NCBI RefSeq assembly: GCF_014356525.2
Contig: NC_052508.1
Coordinates: 57,015,441 to 57,079,440 of the forward strand
Reading direction: 5' to 3'
DNA: 64,000 nucleotides
DNA from: Nilaparvata lugens
Lineage: Eukaryota; Arthropoda; Insecta; Hemiptera; Delphacidae
Positions 57,301-64,000 of this stretch are shown piece by piece. Made by a program: the position numbers and the translations under genes. Every line of letters starts with the position of its first letter. Position 1 is the stretch's first letter. The notes under the pieces were generated by a model. It saw only the letters and a list, made by a program, of their open reading frames with translations. It was not told the DNA's origin and ran no database searches.

Positions 57301-59973
57301 ATTAACCTAACGAGTGCAATTTTATTTTGTTGGATGTTTATAATATATTTGTTTTCAAGTCAATGCATTCAGTAATTTGATATTTTTCTTCTGTTTATTT
57401 ATAATATATTTGTTTTCAAGTCAATGCATTCAGTAATTTGATATTTTTTTTGAATATAGGCTTAGTGCTGGATATTAAGCTGGATTGCAATAGTGAAAGC
57501 AGCTTGTATTATCATTGTCTGCTATTGGAAGAAAGTATGAACTTTGCAATACAGGTATTGTGTGATATCGGCCTGAGTGCTAAAGTGCTGAAGTCGGTTA
57601 GAGTGGTTAGGTACTTTGGAAAGACCATTATGAAAGAATAGTTTGAAAAATAGATTGTTCTTCTTGTTGTGTTTTTGTTGTTTATATTTATGGACAAATC
57701 ATTATTCTTATTGTTGTTAGATTTAAAATATGACGAACTGCCAAACATTGTAAAAAATGTACATGCAAAGAATACGGTAAATTGATTGATTGAATTGATT
57801 TGAATGATATTGCCTGCTTTAACTTAACACTAATTTGTTACTAACATTATATTACGAATATTTAAGATGAATAATATCATAGCCAGCTCTAATACAAGGC
57901 CCCGGCCTACGATATTGCAACGTCGCAGTGTAGTCCTAGAATCTAATACATAATTGGTGAAAGAGATTTTAAAAAATACCAGCTGATCTCTTTCACCAAT
58001 CATGTATTAGATTCTAGGCCTACACTGCGACGTTGCAATATCGTAGGCCGGGGCCTTGTATTAGAGGTGGCTATGATAATATTAGTTATTATATAAAACG
58101 AAGTATAGAAACAATAATAATAATTGTTGTGAACAGATTATGCTGATAATGGTAGACCAAAATACTTCTAACCGAAAATAGCTACTGCATGCAGAAATGA
58201 TAGCTCTGTGCACATAGAATATTTCTCCATTATCCAGCTTGATAGTGGCATCACATAGAAGTCTCTCTTCTCTCAACTCATAGAGAGCTTGCAGTGCTTG
58301 ACTGCTCATCACGGAAATGTCCCTCTGACATGAAGAATTTTCAATTGAACCTTCAGGAGCATCTGAAATTGTTGATTCTACTTATAGAATTGGATTTATA
58401 AAACTGGATGTATTAGATTCTATGAGAATTGGCTTTATTTTGTACCTTGTGTTTTGTCTAAGAAAATATTACTGATATTCTTCCAATAAAATCACACACC
58501 CCCCAAGTTTTGGAAATTGGCTTTATAGAACTGGCTATATTAGACTCTATGAAAATTGGCTCTATTTTGTACCTTGCGTTCTGTCTAAGAGAATATATTA
58601 TTGATAATCTTCCAATAAAATCACACACCCATCAAATTTTAGAAATTGGAGGGAAGATAATGTGGGCTGAGTAGGCTCCCCATAATAGAATGAGTTGACA
58701 TTGTTATGATTCAATTATTTATTAATGTCATAATATTACCGTCCATTACAGGTCGTCACAAGATTGGTATGAAACCCAAGTTTTGTAAAAAATATTAGTT
58801 GAGAAAGTGAACAGAACAATAATAGTGATTATTCATGTATTGGAAGAAGCACTCTGAATTCTTAGAGTAGGATATCAATAATTTGAGTACCGTATTTGAT
58901 TTATTTCCTCCTTGCTGGTAGCTTATGAATTTTGTCATAGTCCAAATTTGAGCTTTTGTATTTAATACAAGAGCTCAATCTCTTTCTTTTTTTTTAATAA
59001 TCATTACATTACATCAATTTTGGGAATAATCCCATTTGACAGGTAACTTGTCAGTACTAATACTAATCCTAATACTATAATACATACAATCAAAATATCT
59101 ATTCAGGTATCAAGTGTCAAGTATCATTAAGGATGGTGATGATATATATTATATTTAAAAAAATCAATTTTCTTGTGAATAAAATTCTGAGATTGCGTAT
59201 AGGCTTTTCTCTAATAACATTTTTTGACTGCCTGTTTGAATAAAATGACTGATTCAATGTCAGTAATATTATGTCCTAATACTATAAAAGAGATATTCGA
59301 AGAGGAATTGATATACACACTTTCCACTATAATTTTAAATTTTCATTACTTTATTTATTAGCATTATATAATCATAAAATATGCCACTTAAGATCATTTA
59401 AACCCCTATCAATATCAGTATTAAACTCACCAGTAATTTATATGGATAAACTTTCATGAAAAACAGGCTAATTAACTTGAGGGATTTGACATTATTTAAA
59501 TAAAAACGCATTCCACCATCTAATTCATAATCTGGATATTTTTTGGGTGTGGTGTAAGTCTGTGTTATTTTATATGTTTTGTTAATTTAAATGAAAACTA
59601 TTTATGATGGATATTTTTAGAAAATGTTTTAAATTTAACTCCATTTAAAAGAGGGCATAACAAGTTTTACTAAAATATTTTGAGTTTGAATTAAAGGTTA
59701 TGTTCATATCACTTCAGGTTAAAAAGAAAGTTTTTGTTTCGTCGACACGTAACAAAATATGCAAAATATACAGCTTTCTCCATGAAAAATGATAGTCTGT
59801 AATACTAGTGTGTAATATGTTTTCCGATCGCATTTATATGATTGATTCCAAATAAACAAATCAATTCCGTTTGAACAAACTGTAACGAAAAAACAATAAA
59901 ATGCTCTATTATACTACAGATAAATGTCCAAAAAATCATATACAGTTGACTCACCATTTCTCAAAGACTCCAT
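43077..59973 (-). CDS. klhl10: Kelch-like protein 10 (BTB-BACK-Kelch), ten exons, frame broken in one exon
   Basis: Substrate adaptor of Cullin-3 ubiquitin ligase; KLHL10 acts in spermatids, and in Drosophila it drives caspase activation during sperm individualisation (family knowledge). The joined exons give about 653 residues (human about 608): BTB (35-155, CDATIKLDNGEIFYVHRAII), BACK (155-255), six Kelch repeats (about 280-580) with GGWSGGSPTN, GGFDGVSYFN, GGFDGHNRQN, GGFNGQECLS, GGFNGISRMS and GGFNGVTTIF, and an acidic tail ending LAEDEF. The motifs RPRVPHEILFAIGGWSGGSP, MRSRRSG and NIYRSALS match KLHL10 specifically. As printed, a 67-bp tandem duplication (52283-52416) shifts the frame to an early stop and the preceding junction is one base out of phase; whether this is real or an assembly fault cannot be told. 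Exons in order: 59973-59955, 58362-58173, 55805-55554, 54608-54329, 53109-~52874, 52438-52202, 51481-51312, 49679-49521, 48902-48698, 43356-43077. Confidence 0.92.
43454..43842. mobile_element. Fold-back element with 13-bp target duplication
   Basis: Arms 43452-43600 and 43661-43814 (~150 bases) are reverse complements. The whole is flanked by the exact 13-base direct repeat ATTCTAAGTTACA (43441-43453, 43843-43855). A duplication of that length points to target-primed or staggered insertion. Non-coding. It lies just inside the last klhl10 intron. Confidence 0.85.
44322..44419. repeat. Inverted repeat, ~30-base arms
   Basis: CAGTTTTTGAACTATTTTCG against CGAAAATAGTTCAAAAACGG, with a 40-base AT loop. 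Confidence 0.7.
44766..44935. repeat. Two-copy direct repeat, period ~104
   Basis: AGTCCAATTTTT(C/T)(G/T)GTCAAAATGAGTTG then GTGGTAGCCATTTTGTTGTA occurs twice. Confidence 0.75.
45296..45460. repeat. AAT microsatellite with ATA interruptions
   Basis: About 165 bases of AATAAT units broken by ATATAAT and AATAAATAAT steps. Length is likely polymorphic. Confidence 0.95.
45704..46140 (-). pseudogene. Decayed non-LTR reverse transcriptase C-terminus
   Basis: Minus-strand frames read YKIVGWGGTNYVHLDPLIKV (upstream, with in-frame stops) and, in a second frame, MDARQLYSLGII, NHCHNTRNRSLLITNVARKA and YHNLLPVHIKIIENSRKF. The YxxWG and HNTRN ... LP-x-x-I-K patterns are typical of the end of LINE reverse transcriptases. 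A frameshift and stops show it is dead. Confidence 0.85.
47883..48697 (-). other. Remainder of klhl10 intron 9 next to exon 9
   Basis: AT-rich. CTAAATAGAGAGATAAG... carries a small inverted repeat (about 47970-48018, CATCTTCTAAATAGAG / CTATTTAGAAGATGGA) and TATATATAG microsatellite words at 48360-48410. Confidence 0.5.
48698..48902 (-). CDS. klhl10: klhl10 exon 9: Kelch 5 and start of Kelch 6
   Basis: Acceptor TGATTCCAG. Reads GFNGISRMSSGEKYNTETYT, WYPIPDMYNPRSNFAIEVID, DMIFAIGGFNGVTTIFHVEC and FDEKAGEW. The donor GTATGT lies inside GAATGGTATGTT, so the exon ends GAA-TG and joins G-TAT in the last exon (EWYEATDMN). The 5' part of this exon is duplicated in the neighbouring intron. Confidence 0.92.
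48868..49330 (-). repeat. ~230-bp tandem duplication covering the start of klhl10 exon 9
   Basis: Unit 1 (about 48868-49097) includes the first ~35 bases of exon 9 and its acceptor. Unit 2 (about 49098-49330) repeats ATACCATTGAATCCGCCTGG, GAAGACGC, AATTAATGAAGATCAA and TGCAAGCAAAAGTCT with roughly 10-15% differences. Both units keep an acceptor-like sequence, so the second could act as a cryptic exon start. Confidence 0.8.
49521..49679 (-). CDS. klhl10: klhl10 exon 8: Kelch 4
   Basis: Acceptor CAATGACAG, donor GTAAGT. Reads KIFITGGFNGQECLSSAEVY, DPELNQWTMITPMRSRRSGV and SCIAYHNALYVIG, in phase with both neighbours. Confidence 0.93.
49680..51311 (-). other. klhl10 intron 7 with long inverted repeat
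   Basis: 1.6 kb AT-rich, dominated by the 50.2-50.7 kb inverted repeat; otherwise nothing recognised. Confidence 0.6.
50211..50690. repeat. Long inverted repeat, arms ~165 bases
   Basis: Left arm 50211-50378 and right arm 50520-50690 share AATGTACTCAATGCACT, ACAGATGAGTCTATACTTAT and ACTACATTCAAAAGCAATGC. A third partial copy of the inner segment (AATTGCTTTTGAATGTAGTT) lies in the spacer at ~50457. Confidence 0.82.
51312..51481 (-). CDS. klhl10: klhl10 exon 7: Kelch 3
   Basis: Acceptor TTTTGCAAG, donor GTAAGT. Reads CYVSVAVDKDVIYAMGGFDG and HNRQNSVEKYDYKANQWTQI, then APMNMQRSDASAAALNG. A full Kelch blade with the GG doublet and the Y-x6-W spacing. Confidence 0.93.
51482..52201 (-). other. 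klhl10 intron 6, nothing recognised
   Basis: 0.7 kb AT-rich DNA between the Kelch exons; no repeat or ORF stood out. Confidence 0.6.
52202..52438 (-). CDS. klhl10: klhl10 exon 6: Kelch 1/2, interrupted by a 67-bp tandem duplication
   Basis: Acceptor GTCAATAG, donor GTAAAT. Starts VEEVDSAGPRAYHGTAVIGY and KIYVIGGFDG; with one copy of the duplicated unit it continues GVSYFNTCRCFDAVTKEWKE and IAPMYASR in phase with the next exon (170 nt). As printed, two identical 67-bp copies make it 237 nt; after the first GGFDG the frame shifts and meets TGA within about 35 codons. Confidence 0.88.
52283..52419 (-). repeat. Exact 67-bp tandem duplication inside klhl10 exon 6
   Basis: The unit beginning CCGTCGAAGCCACCGATCAC (plus strand) and ending GCTCTTGGTC is present twice with no mismatch, period 67. 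Since 67 is not a multiple of three, it shifts the klhl10 frame. Confidence 0.97.
52439..52873 (-). other. klhl10 intron 5
   Basis: 0.43 kb. Around 52620-52700 it has ATATCACTGAAGATGATGCC ... GAAACTTGAG, a diverged relative of the GTTTCGACC...TTTTCA motif found in the fold-back elements. Confidence 0.5.
52874..53109 (-). CDS. klhl10: klhl10 exon 5: end of BACK, linker, first Kelch strand
   Basis: Acceptor GATTGCAG. Reads VKEHPFVVGNAMCKPLIIET, LRFLYDLEMI, the linker PRVPHEILFAIGGWSGGSPT and NFIETYDTRADRWIK. The best donor (GTTAAG after ATAAA) leaves two bases and does not keep phase with the next exon, which fits phase 0 (WIK-VEEVDSAGPRAYHG). One alternative, GTGAAA seven bases further on with a downstream CAG, would restore the frame as WIKL-TGPRAYHG. 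Confidence 0.85.
53136..53421. repeat. Two-copy tandem repeat, period ~140, in klhl10 intron 4
   Basis: AAAAATATATAACATATGA, AAAATGTAACATAATATC, GGAACATAGTGCCTAAATGT and TTCTTGAAGTTGTGTTT recur in order. Confidence 0.8.
53815..54050 (-). repeat. Dispersed repeat with LINE-tail-like end (copy at 63.6 kb)
   Basis: TTTATTGATTGATGCATACA ... GTGCTATTCCTCTCCCAAAT, ACACATAGTCCGAAATAGGT and AATTCAGATGCT are shared with 63635-63845. TTTATTGATT at the edge is a minus-strand LINE-like end. Confidence 0.7.
54329..54608 (-). CDS. klhl10: klhl10 exon 4: BACK domain
   Basis: Acceptor TTTCTCAG, donor GTAAGT in phase 0. Reads DHFCYDLEDEVLRYILRDFV, EEIVHMEVEELCKIIGSDEL, NVKSEEIVWECALKWMMHDE, RKFFAVDFMRSIRLGLLETT and YFLEKV: the helical BACK domain with the conserved V-x-E-A/C-x-L-x-W-h segment. 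Confidence 0.93.
54609..55553 (-). mobile_element. klhl10 intron 3 with an unclassified transposon copy (about 54968-55470)
   Basis: Starts CTACTAGCTTACCCGGCGAA then CTTCGTACCGCC and ends ACAAACTAACACACAAACAG then ACATTCATTTGTATATAATT, a layout seen in a common class of insect dispersed repeats. Class not determinable by eye. Just before it, 54920-54960 has a diverged ACCGGTTTTAGCCATTATCA motif. Confidence 0.5.
55554..55805 (-). CDS. klhl10: klhl10 exon 3: second half of BTB
   Basis: Acceptor CATATTCCAG, donor GTAAGA. The split arginine joins to TLFTTTLNGKDRTKIELPGV, then LILEYVYLRRLRITSENVGT, ADFLGLLGI and CCQFLKKHINPKNCMGILKF, the BTB 3-box / BACK entry of Cul3-binding Kelch proteins. Confidence 0.93.
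56235..56567. mobile_element. MITE-like element, 333 bp, CATATGAGGGGGT termini
   Basis: Terminal inverted repeats of ~39 bases: CATATGAGGGGGTCAGAATA then CAAGGGGTCCAAGTGACAT, matched in reverse at 56529-56567. A further GAACAAGGGGTACAAGTTAT internal echo. Non-coding. Confidence 0.82.
57336..57448. repeat. Two-copy direct repeat, period ~61
   Basis: TTATAATATATTTGTTTTCA then AGTCAATGCATTCAGTAATT is repeated almost without change. Confidence 0.85.
57872..58082. mobile_element. MITE, ~210 bp, near-perfect palindrome with ~95-base arms
   Basis: Arms share CTAATACAAGGCCCCGGCCT, ACGATATTGCAACGTCGCAG and GGTGAAAGAGAT; the centre is only ~17 bases. GC-rich against an AT background and nearly unmutated, so a recent insertion is likely. 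The right end is ~90 bases from klhl10 exon 2. Confidence 0.88.
58173..58362 (-). CDS. klhl10: klhl10 exon 2: N-terminus and first half of BTB
   Basis: Acceptor CAATTTCAG, donor GTTAGA. Reads APEGSIENSSCQRDISVMSS, then ALQALYELREERLLCDATIK and FYVHRAIISACSSYFR. The LLCD and H-R/K-A-x-L/I-S-A-x-S-x-Y-F pattern is the canonical BTB core. Confidence 0.92.
58363..59954 (-). repeat. klhl10 intron 1 with a ~122-base two-copy repeat
   Basis: 58380-58650: TTGGCT(T/C)TATTTTGTACCTTG, TTCTGTCTAAGA and CTTCCAATAAAATCACACAC recur. The remainder is AT-rich without recognised features. Confidence 0.65.
59955..59973 (-). CDS. klhl10: klhl10 exon 1, 19 coding bases (MESLRN + G)
   Basis: ATGGAGTCTTTGAGAAATG followed by the donor GTGAGTCA. 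The split codon G|AT joins in frame to the BTB exon to read MESLRNDAPEGS. The ATG is the nearest in frame, but the reading frame stays open upstream, so an earlier start or a different first exon is possible. Confidence 0.7.
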
Positions 59974-61039
59974 AGGAAATATTTTGATCACTTGTTGAAT
60001 TTTACTGAAATTTTTCTTCTAAATTTCCAAAATAGTGTCAGATATGAAACTTGAATTTTGAAGGGTGTTGAATTAAGATTCATTTCATGTTGATCCTGAA
60101 AAATTTCAGCCGAATGGATGAGCGGTTTCTATGGATACCTAAAAAACGAGTTTGGAGGAGATGAGCGTGATTATAAACTTTGTATGAATAAGAATAAGAA
60201 TATTCCATTCGCTTTAATAGGCTTTCTGAATCTCCATTGAAGATAAAAAAAAGTTTTTTTGTCTGTCCATTTAAAAGCTAAACATCGATTTTTGTACGTT
60301 CGATTTTTTGACATCTTTATTTCTGATTAGATTAAACATAACTTGAGAAACACATAATTTCTACTATTTGTGAAGTTGAATGATATTACTCTCAGCAGCT
60401 AGCCTACCTCAATATACCTAGAAATCCATTGCATTCTAGGTACAGTGTATCAGAGACAAATGATTACTTCAAGGATCAAACCGTATCTTTACTCTATAAT
60501 TTTATGTAACTAGATAAAAAATAATATAAGATTCTGTTTAAGATTCGTTACGAATCACCCTTGAAGAACAGTCCTGAAGATTTCAATAGTTAGGCTTTCG
60601 GATGCTTTCTTGTCTACAAGCGTTAGAAATCAAGGGGAATATCATTATTTCTAATATCATTCCTTGATCTTGTGTAACAAGAAGCTTGTTGCAATTTGAA
60701 TAATAGCAGAGCTCCAGACGGCAGTTTTCTATTATTTAGTCGCTTGACGTCGTCTGTCCTTCCACTGAGGGACTGTGTAGGCGGACTCATTACCATCCTG
60801 GAGAATCAACGAGTCGTAAGTTGAGTTTTCCATGCCTGAACACTTAAATGCAGCATGAAATGTGACTTTCAATAAGCTCTATCACCAACTTTTACAAAAA
60901 ACGTTATTTTTTGGTTCATTCCAGTGCTGAAGAAGCAAATGATATTATTATAGATTAAGGTTTCTCGATGTATTCCGAGCTGCGATGTATAAATACATTT
61001 TTGATGTATTTAACATAACATGCAAAAACATTACCTGCA

Positions 61040-61455
61040 CGTCGTGTAATATACATCAGAGAAGTGTGATTTTATTATCATTTTATAATATTAAACGAAA
61101 ATCCAAATTAATTGCTGTAATTCACCCCGAAGACTTCTGCTACTGCAAATATTGACAACAGAGTAAACAGCTAGATGTAAATTCAATGAGCGCTACTATT
61201 CAAAAATTATTAGTCAGCCCATAATTTATTATAATAATGATTAACTGAACAAAAATCATTTATCATAACTGACAATATTATATAATTGAGACATCTCATG
61301 ATTTATTTTTCAAACTTTCTATTTCCTAACTGAACATCGTGTAATATACATCAGAGAGGTGTGATATTATTATCATGATGATTAAATGAACAAAAATCAT
61401 TCATCATAATAACTTACAATATATAATTGGGACATCTCATGATTTCTTCTCACAA
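61040..61455. repeat. Two-copy tandem duplication, one copy interrupted
   Basis: TCGTGTAATATACATCAGAG, ATGATTAA(A/C)TGAACAAAAAT and GACATCTCATGATTT occur in both copies. The left one is split by the ~145-base dispersed repeat. Confidence 0.75.
61081..61225 (+). mobile_element. Dispersed repeat (CCCGAAGACTTCTGCTACTG family) inserted in a duplicated segment
   Basis: CACCCCGAAGACTTCTGCTA ... ACAGCTAGATGTAAATTCAA ... TTATTAGTCAGCCC is a relative of the arms of the 36-kb palindrome, here without a good T-arm. The flanks match a neighbouring uninterrupted copy (61338-61455). Confidence 0.75.
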
Positions 61456-62603
61456 TGTGGGCATCTAAAGAAACAATTGAAATTCATGAACATGAAAGCC
61501 TACAACACATTATGCAGGTTGCGTATTAATTTTTAAAATATCAACCACACCTACAAGAGCACAGTATATCCTTGCCTTACACTGTGTAAGTATGAATATC
61601 TTAGACTTTTATAGCTCTTCTGAAAAAATTCATATAGAAAATAGACTTTTATCAAGATTATAGAAGACATGAAACTTGATAAAATAATATTTCAAAGCTG
61701 AGAATCATCAAGTATGGTTGGTGAGTAAATTCGATTTTCAAGTATACTTGTTTTCATTCCCACAACTTGCTTCAGCAGCTCATAGAATTTTCAACTGATT
61801 TGTCGATGATTTGTGGCGTGAAATGTGACTGTTGATAAGTTCTATTATTATAATATACAGATTTTCACACGCTGCAATTTCACAGCTTTTTAATGTTCTG
61901 GATTCATGTATGGACCTTTTTTCCCTTAAAGGGCGGCAGAATGCATTTACGCACAGATATGGACTTAGCAAGCTGAGCCTTACTTGTGTGGAGCTCTCTA
62001 AACTGTGTAGGCTGAACTGTCTAGTGCTTTTAAAGAATAAGCCTGGACTTCTCATACAGAATTAATTAATTCATTTTAATGATACACAGAACATCATTCA
62101 TTAGAATGATTTGAATTATGGACCTAATATACCTACTATCCTCTTCTGAGGGTTTTCTTCAAAGATACACCGTGCTCATTAAGAATATCGAAGTGCTTCC
62201 TTCCAAAAGCTTTGGAAGATTATGAAATCTGATAAGATCTCCTAACATATTGTGTTCTCTTATCTACTCACACGTTGTAGTGGGATCAAAGAGAAGGCAG
62301 ATGATGAGCAAAAAAGTCTAAACCCCTTTTCATCATAGTGATGAATTCGGTATTGCGTCACAGCCTAATCATCAGCTTTGACTAAATAGGAGCCTCGATG
62401 TGTTTCATTGGCCACAAGGCTTAGAGGATATGATTAGTGGGACACGATTGGGGTAGGAGATGAGAAGAATAGTGACGTCACAGTAGATGCGAGCGTGGGT
62501 GCAAGAAGCGTAATTTTGAAACAACCGCGTCGGCAAAAACTTCCTCCCCTTACCCGGTTATCAATGAAAGCTGGCGCCTCATGTGCCGGCATGCGTGTAA
62601 ATT

Positions 62604-62779
62604 GACCAATCGGAGCAAAGATGCGCGCGCAAGTTTTGCCGCCAAGTTCGAGTCAGTTTGCGGACTATATCACAAGTTTGCACGGCAATAAGTATTCCAT
62701 TTAAACCCCTCACACAGTGCTAGCATAAGCGCGCGCACGCACATTCACGCGGGGCTGACTAGCCGAGCACGCTTTCAAG
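62604..62779 (+). promoter_or_regulatory. Promoter-like GC-rich patch with possible untranslated first exon
   Basis: After 20 kb of AT-rich DNA the sequence becomes CpG-rich (about 62440-62770). It has an ACCAATCGG CCAAT-type box at about 62603, an initiator-like TCAGTT at 62653 and a possible 5' donor CAAG|GTAAAA at 62779/62780. This suggests a plus-strand gene starting here, divergent from klhl10. No transcript evidence is available. Confidence 0.35.
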
Positions 62780-62925
62780 GTAAAAAAACTACGAGTATCT
62801 TCAATACAAAGTAGTTTCCAATACAAAACTATCTAATTCAACTCATAATAATTGTTTTGAAAACAGGGTGAGAAAATATTGTAGCCAATCTCAGTGAATA
62901 ATAAATTGCGCGTCTTCCATTGCAG

Positions 62926-62998
62926 CGTTCCACAAGCAGCTGAGCAGCTGTCCTGACCACCTGTTGTGGAAGATCCTATTCTACACTGAGTGGAAGAG
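62926..62998 (+). CDS. Possible exon of an unidentified plus-strand gene
   Basis: Bounded by the good acceptor TTCCATTGCAG and donor GAG|GTAAGT. Only one frame is open, reading FHKQLSSCPDHLLWKILFYT then EWK. It loosely recalls an F-box-like helix (L-x-x-h-L-x-x-I-h) but is too short to assign. It could equally be an untranslated exon. It follows a promoter-like patch 150-300 bases upstream. Confidence 0.33.
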
Positions 62999-64000
62999 GT
63001 AAGTTGCTCAGAGTATCGTGTTAATTAGAATATTAATGAATGAAAACATACTAGACTATGTAAACCTATTATTTGAATTCTTCCACATCTGGAACGTGTT
63101 CTATTGATTAGCCAGACACCTTTTTCAGCTAAGTTGTGCTGAAGATGTCTGAGATCTTAGTTACACAACTTAGTTAAGAAAACTTGAAAAATTGAGAAGG
63201 TTATGGTTGACAGCATTTATTTCGTATTTACCCATCATGCAGAAATACCAGAAAATTAGTCACAATGAAGTATAATTTTGAAAATTATCAATGGAAATAT
63301 TGTTAACCAACACCATTCGATTAAAAATTTGAAAACCCGAATGCTATAAAATTAAAGTTCTTGTGATGCTATATTGATATAATAGGCGAGAACATTATTG
63401 AGGAAAAAACAGGAATGTTTTGTCGCAATTAAGGAATTAATGAGAAACATTTAATTTTAGAATACGTTGGAGATAATACTATGGTAATACCTAGTTACCA
63501 TATACATACCGTACACTCCCATTTTTAAAGGTTTGATTCACAAAAAGAGTGAGATTTCGACAGTGGGAATAAGTAAATTTTATCAACTCTTGAATTTATG
63601 ACCAATATATAATATTATTTCTTTCTTCATTCTTTATTGATTCATACAATAAGTAGTACACCATCAAAAATGTTAGGGTGAGATAAAATAAGGTAAGATT
63701 GTGCTATTCCTCTCCCAAATTTGAATAAGGTTACACATAGTCCGAAATAGGTTAAGTATTGTAGATGTTAACTTCACAAAATTTTCAGTTCTTGATTATT
63801 TCCACATAGAAGAATTTTAAATTCAGATGCTCCAGAACCATACATGGGAAATATTTATATAATATGTACTAAGAGTTGCCTTTGAACATAGACTGTCAGA
63901 TTCATTTAAATTTATTAAAATCTCGAAATATATATCTCAATCGATCTTTAATTCAATTCAATTTATTACTTGTCATGGCTAAACAATGGTAAGCATAGAC
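62999..64000. other. Right edge: AT-rich, one dispersed repeat
   Basis: If the exon at 62926-62998 is real this is its intron. 63635-63845 is a copy of the CTCCCAAATTTGAATAAGGT ... ATAGTCCGAAATAGG repeat also at 53.8 kb and, diverged, at 19.8 kb. A small hairpin with GTGTCTGGCTAA-like words lies near 63100-63180. Confidence 0.5.

Larger units (their letters stand above)
55806..58172 (-). other. klhl10 intron 2, MITE-rich
   Basis: Holds two MITEs (56235-56567, 57872-58082) and a two-copy repeat (57336-57448); the rest (about 56600-57330) is AT-rich with nothing recognised. Confidence 0.65.
59974..62600. other. Upstream region between klhl10 and the possible divergent gene
   Basis: Probably holds klhl10's promoter and 5'UTR, but no clear start site was seen. 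A slightly GC-richer patch lies at 60700-60830. It also holds repeat-interrupted tandem duplication (61040-61455). ORFs at 61.8-62.06 kb show no recognisable domain. Confidence 0.45.

Noticed and set aside
61832..62065. 77-residue plus-strand ORF near the possible third gene
   Set aside because: No domain, no promoter or splice context, and composition like the surrounding AT-rich DNA.
1..64000. CRISPR arrays, operons, prophage or other prokaryotic systems
   Set aside because: Spliced animal genes throughout; tandem repeats lack regular unique spacers.

Overview
The window is AT-rich eukaryotic DNA. Short GC-richer coding exons with GT-AG introns sit in long introns packed with MITEs, fold-back repeats and decayed LINEs. 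Both recognisable genes are animal genes and the exon/repeat style is that of an insect. A hemipteran, possibly a planthopper, is the best guess, resting on genome style and familiar-looking repeats rather than on a diagnostic marker.

Layout. 1-17251 is most simply the interior of a very large intron of the first gene: no exon was recognised, but it holds several MITEs, a piggyBac-like remnant with intact TTAA duplications, minisatellites and GA/CT-rich tracts. 17252-38100 (+) carries eleven exons encoding the C-terminal ~2,586 residues of a giant Fat-type protocadherin (best match ft/FAT4): about 12 cadherin repeats, four EGF-like modules, LamG, EGF, LamG, one transmembrane helix and a ~550-residue cytoplasmic tail. 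Roughly the N-terminal half (about 22 more cadherin repeats) must lie upstream of the window. A ~4 kb 3'UTR runs to about 42.09 kb. 43077-59973 (-) is a convergent ten-exon gene for a BTB-BACK-Kelch protein, very clearly KLHL10, the testis Cullin-3 substrate adaptor. The two 3' ends are about 0.9 kb apart. 62.6-63.0 kb (+) has a GC-richer promoter-like patch followed by one possible exon of a third, unidentified gene.

The two genes are functionally unrelated: Fat acts at the plasma membrane in planar polarity and Hippo growth control, KLHL10 in spermatid Cul3 ubiquitin ligase. They are neighbours only by position.

Most notable irregularities: (1) an exact 67-bp tandem duplication inside a klhl10 Kelch exon that breaks the frame, with a second one-base phase problem at the preceding splice junction; (2) a Fat cadherin repeat that is missing about 40 residues in frame; (3) a ~400-bp near-perfect palindrome containing a tRNA 3'-half on each arm; (4) several fold-back elements, three of which share a central motif; (5) a tandem duplication of the 5' part of another klhl10 exon. 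All coordinates and translations were worked out by hand; splice sites were chosen by GT-AG signals and phase continuity.
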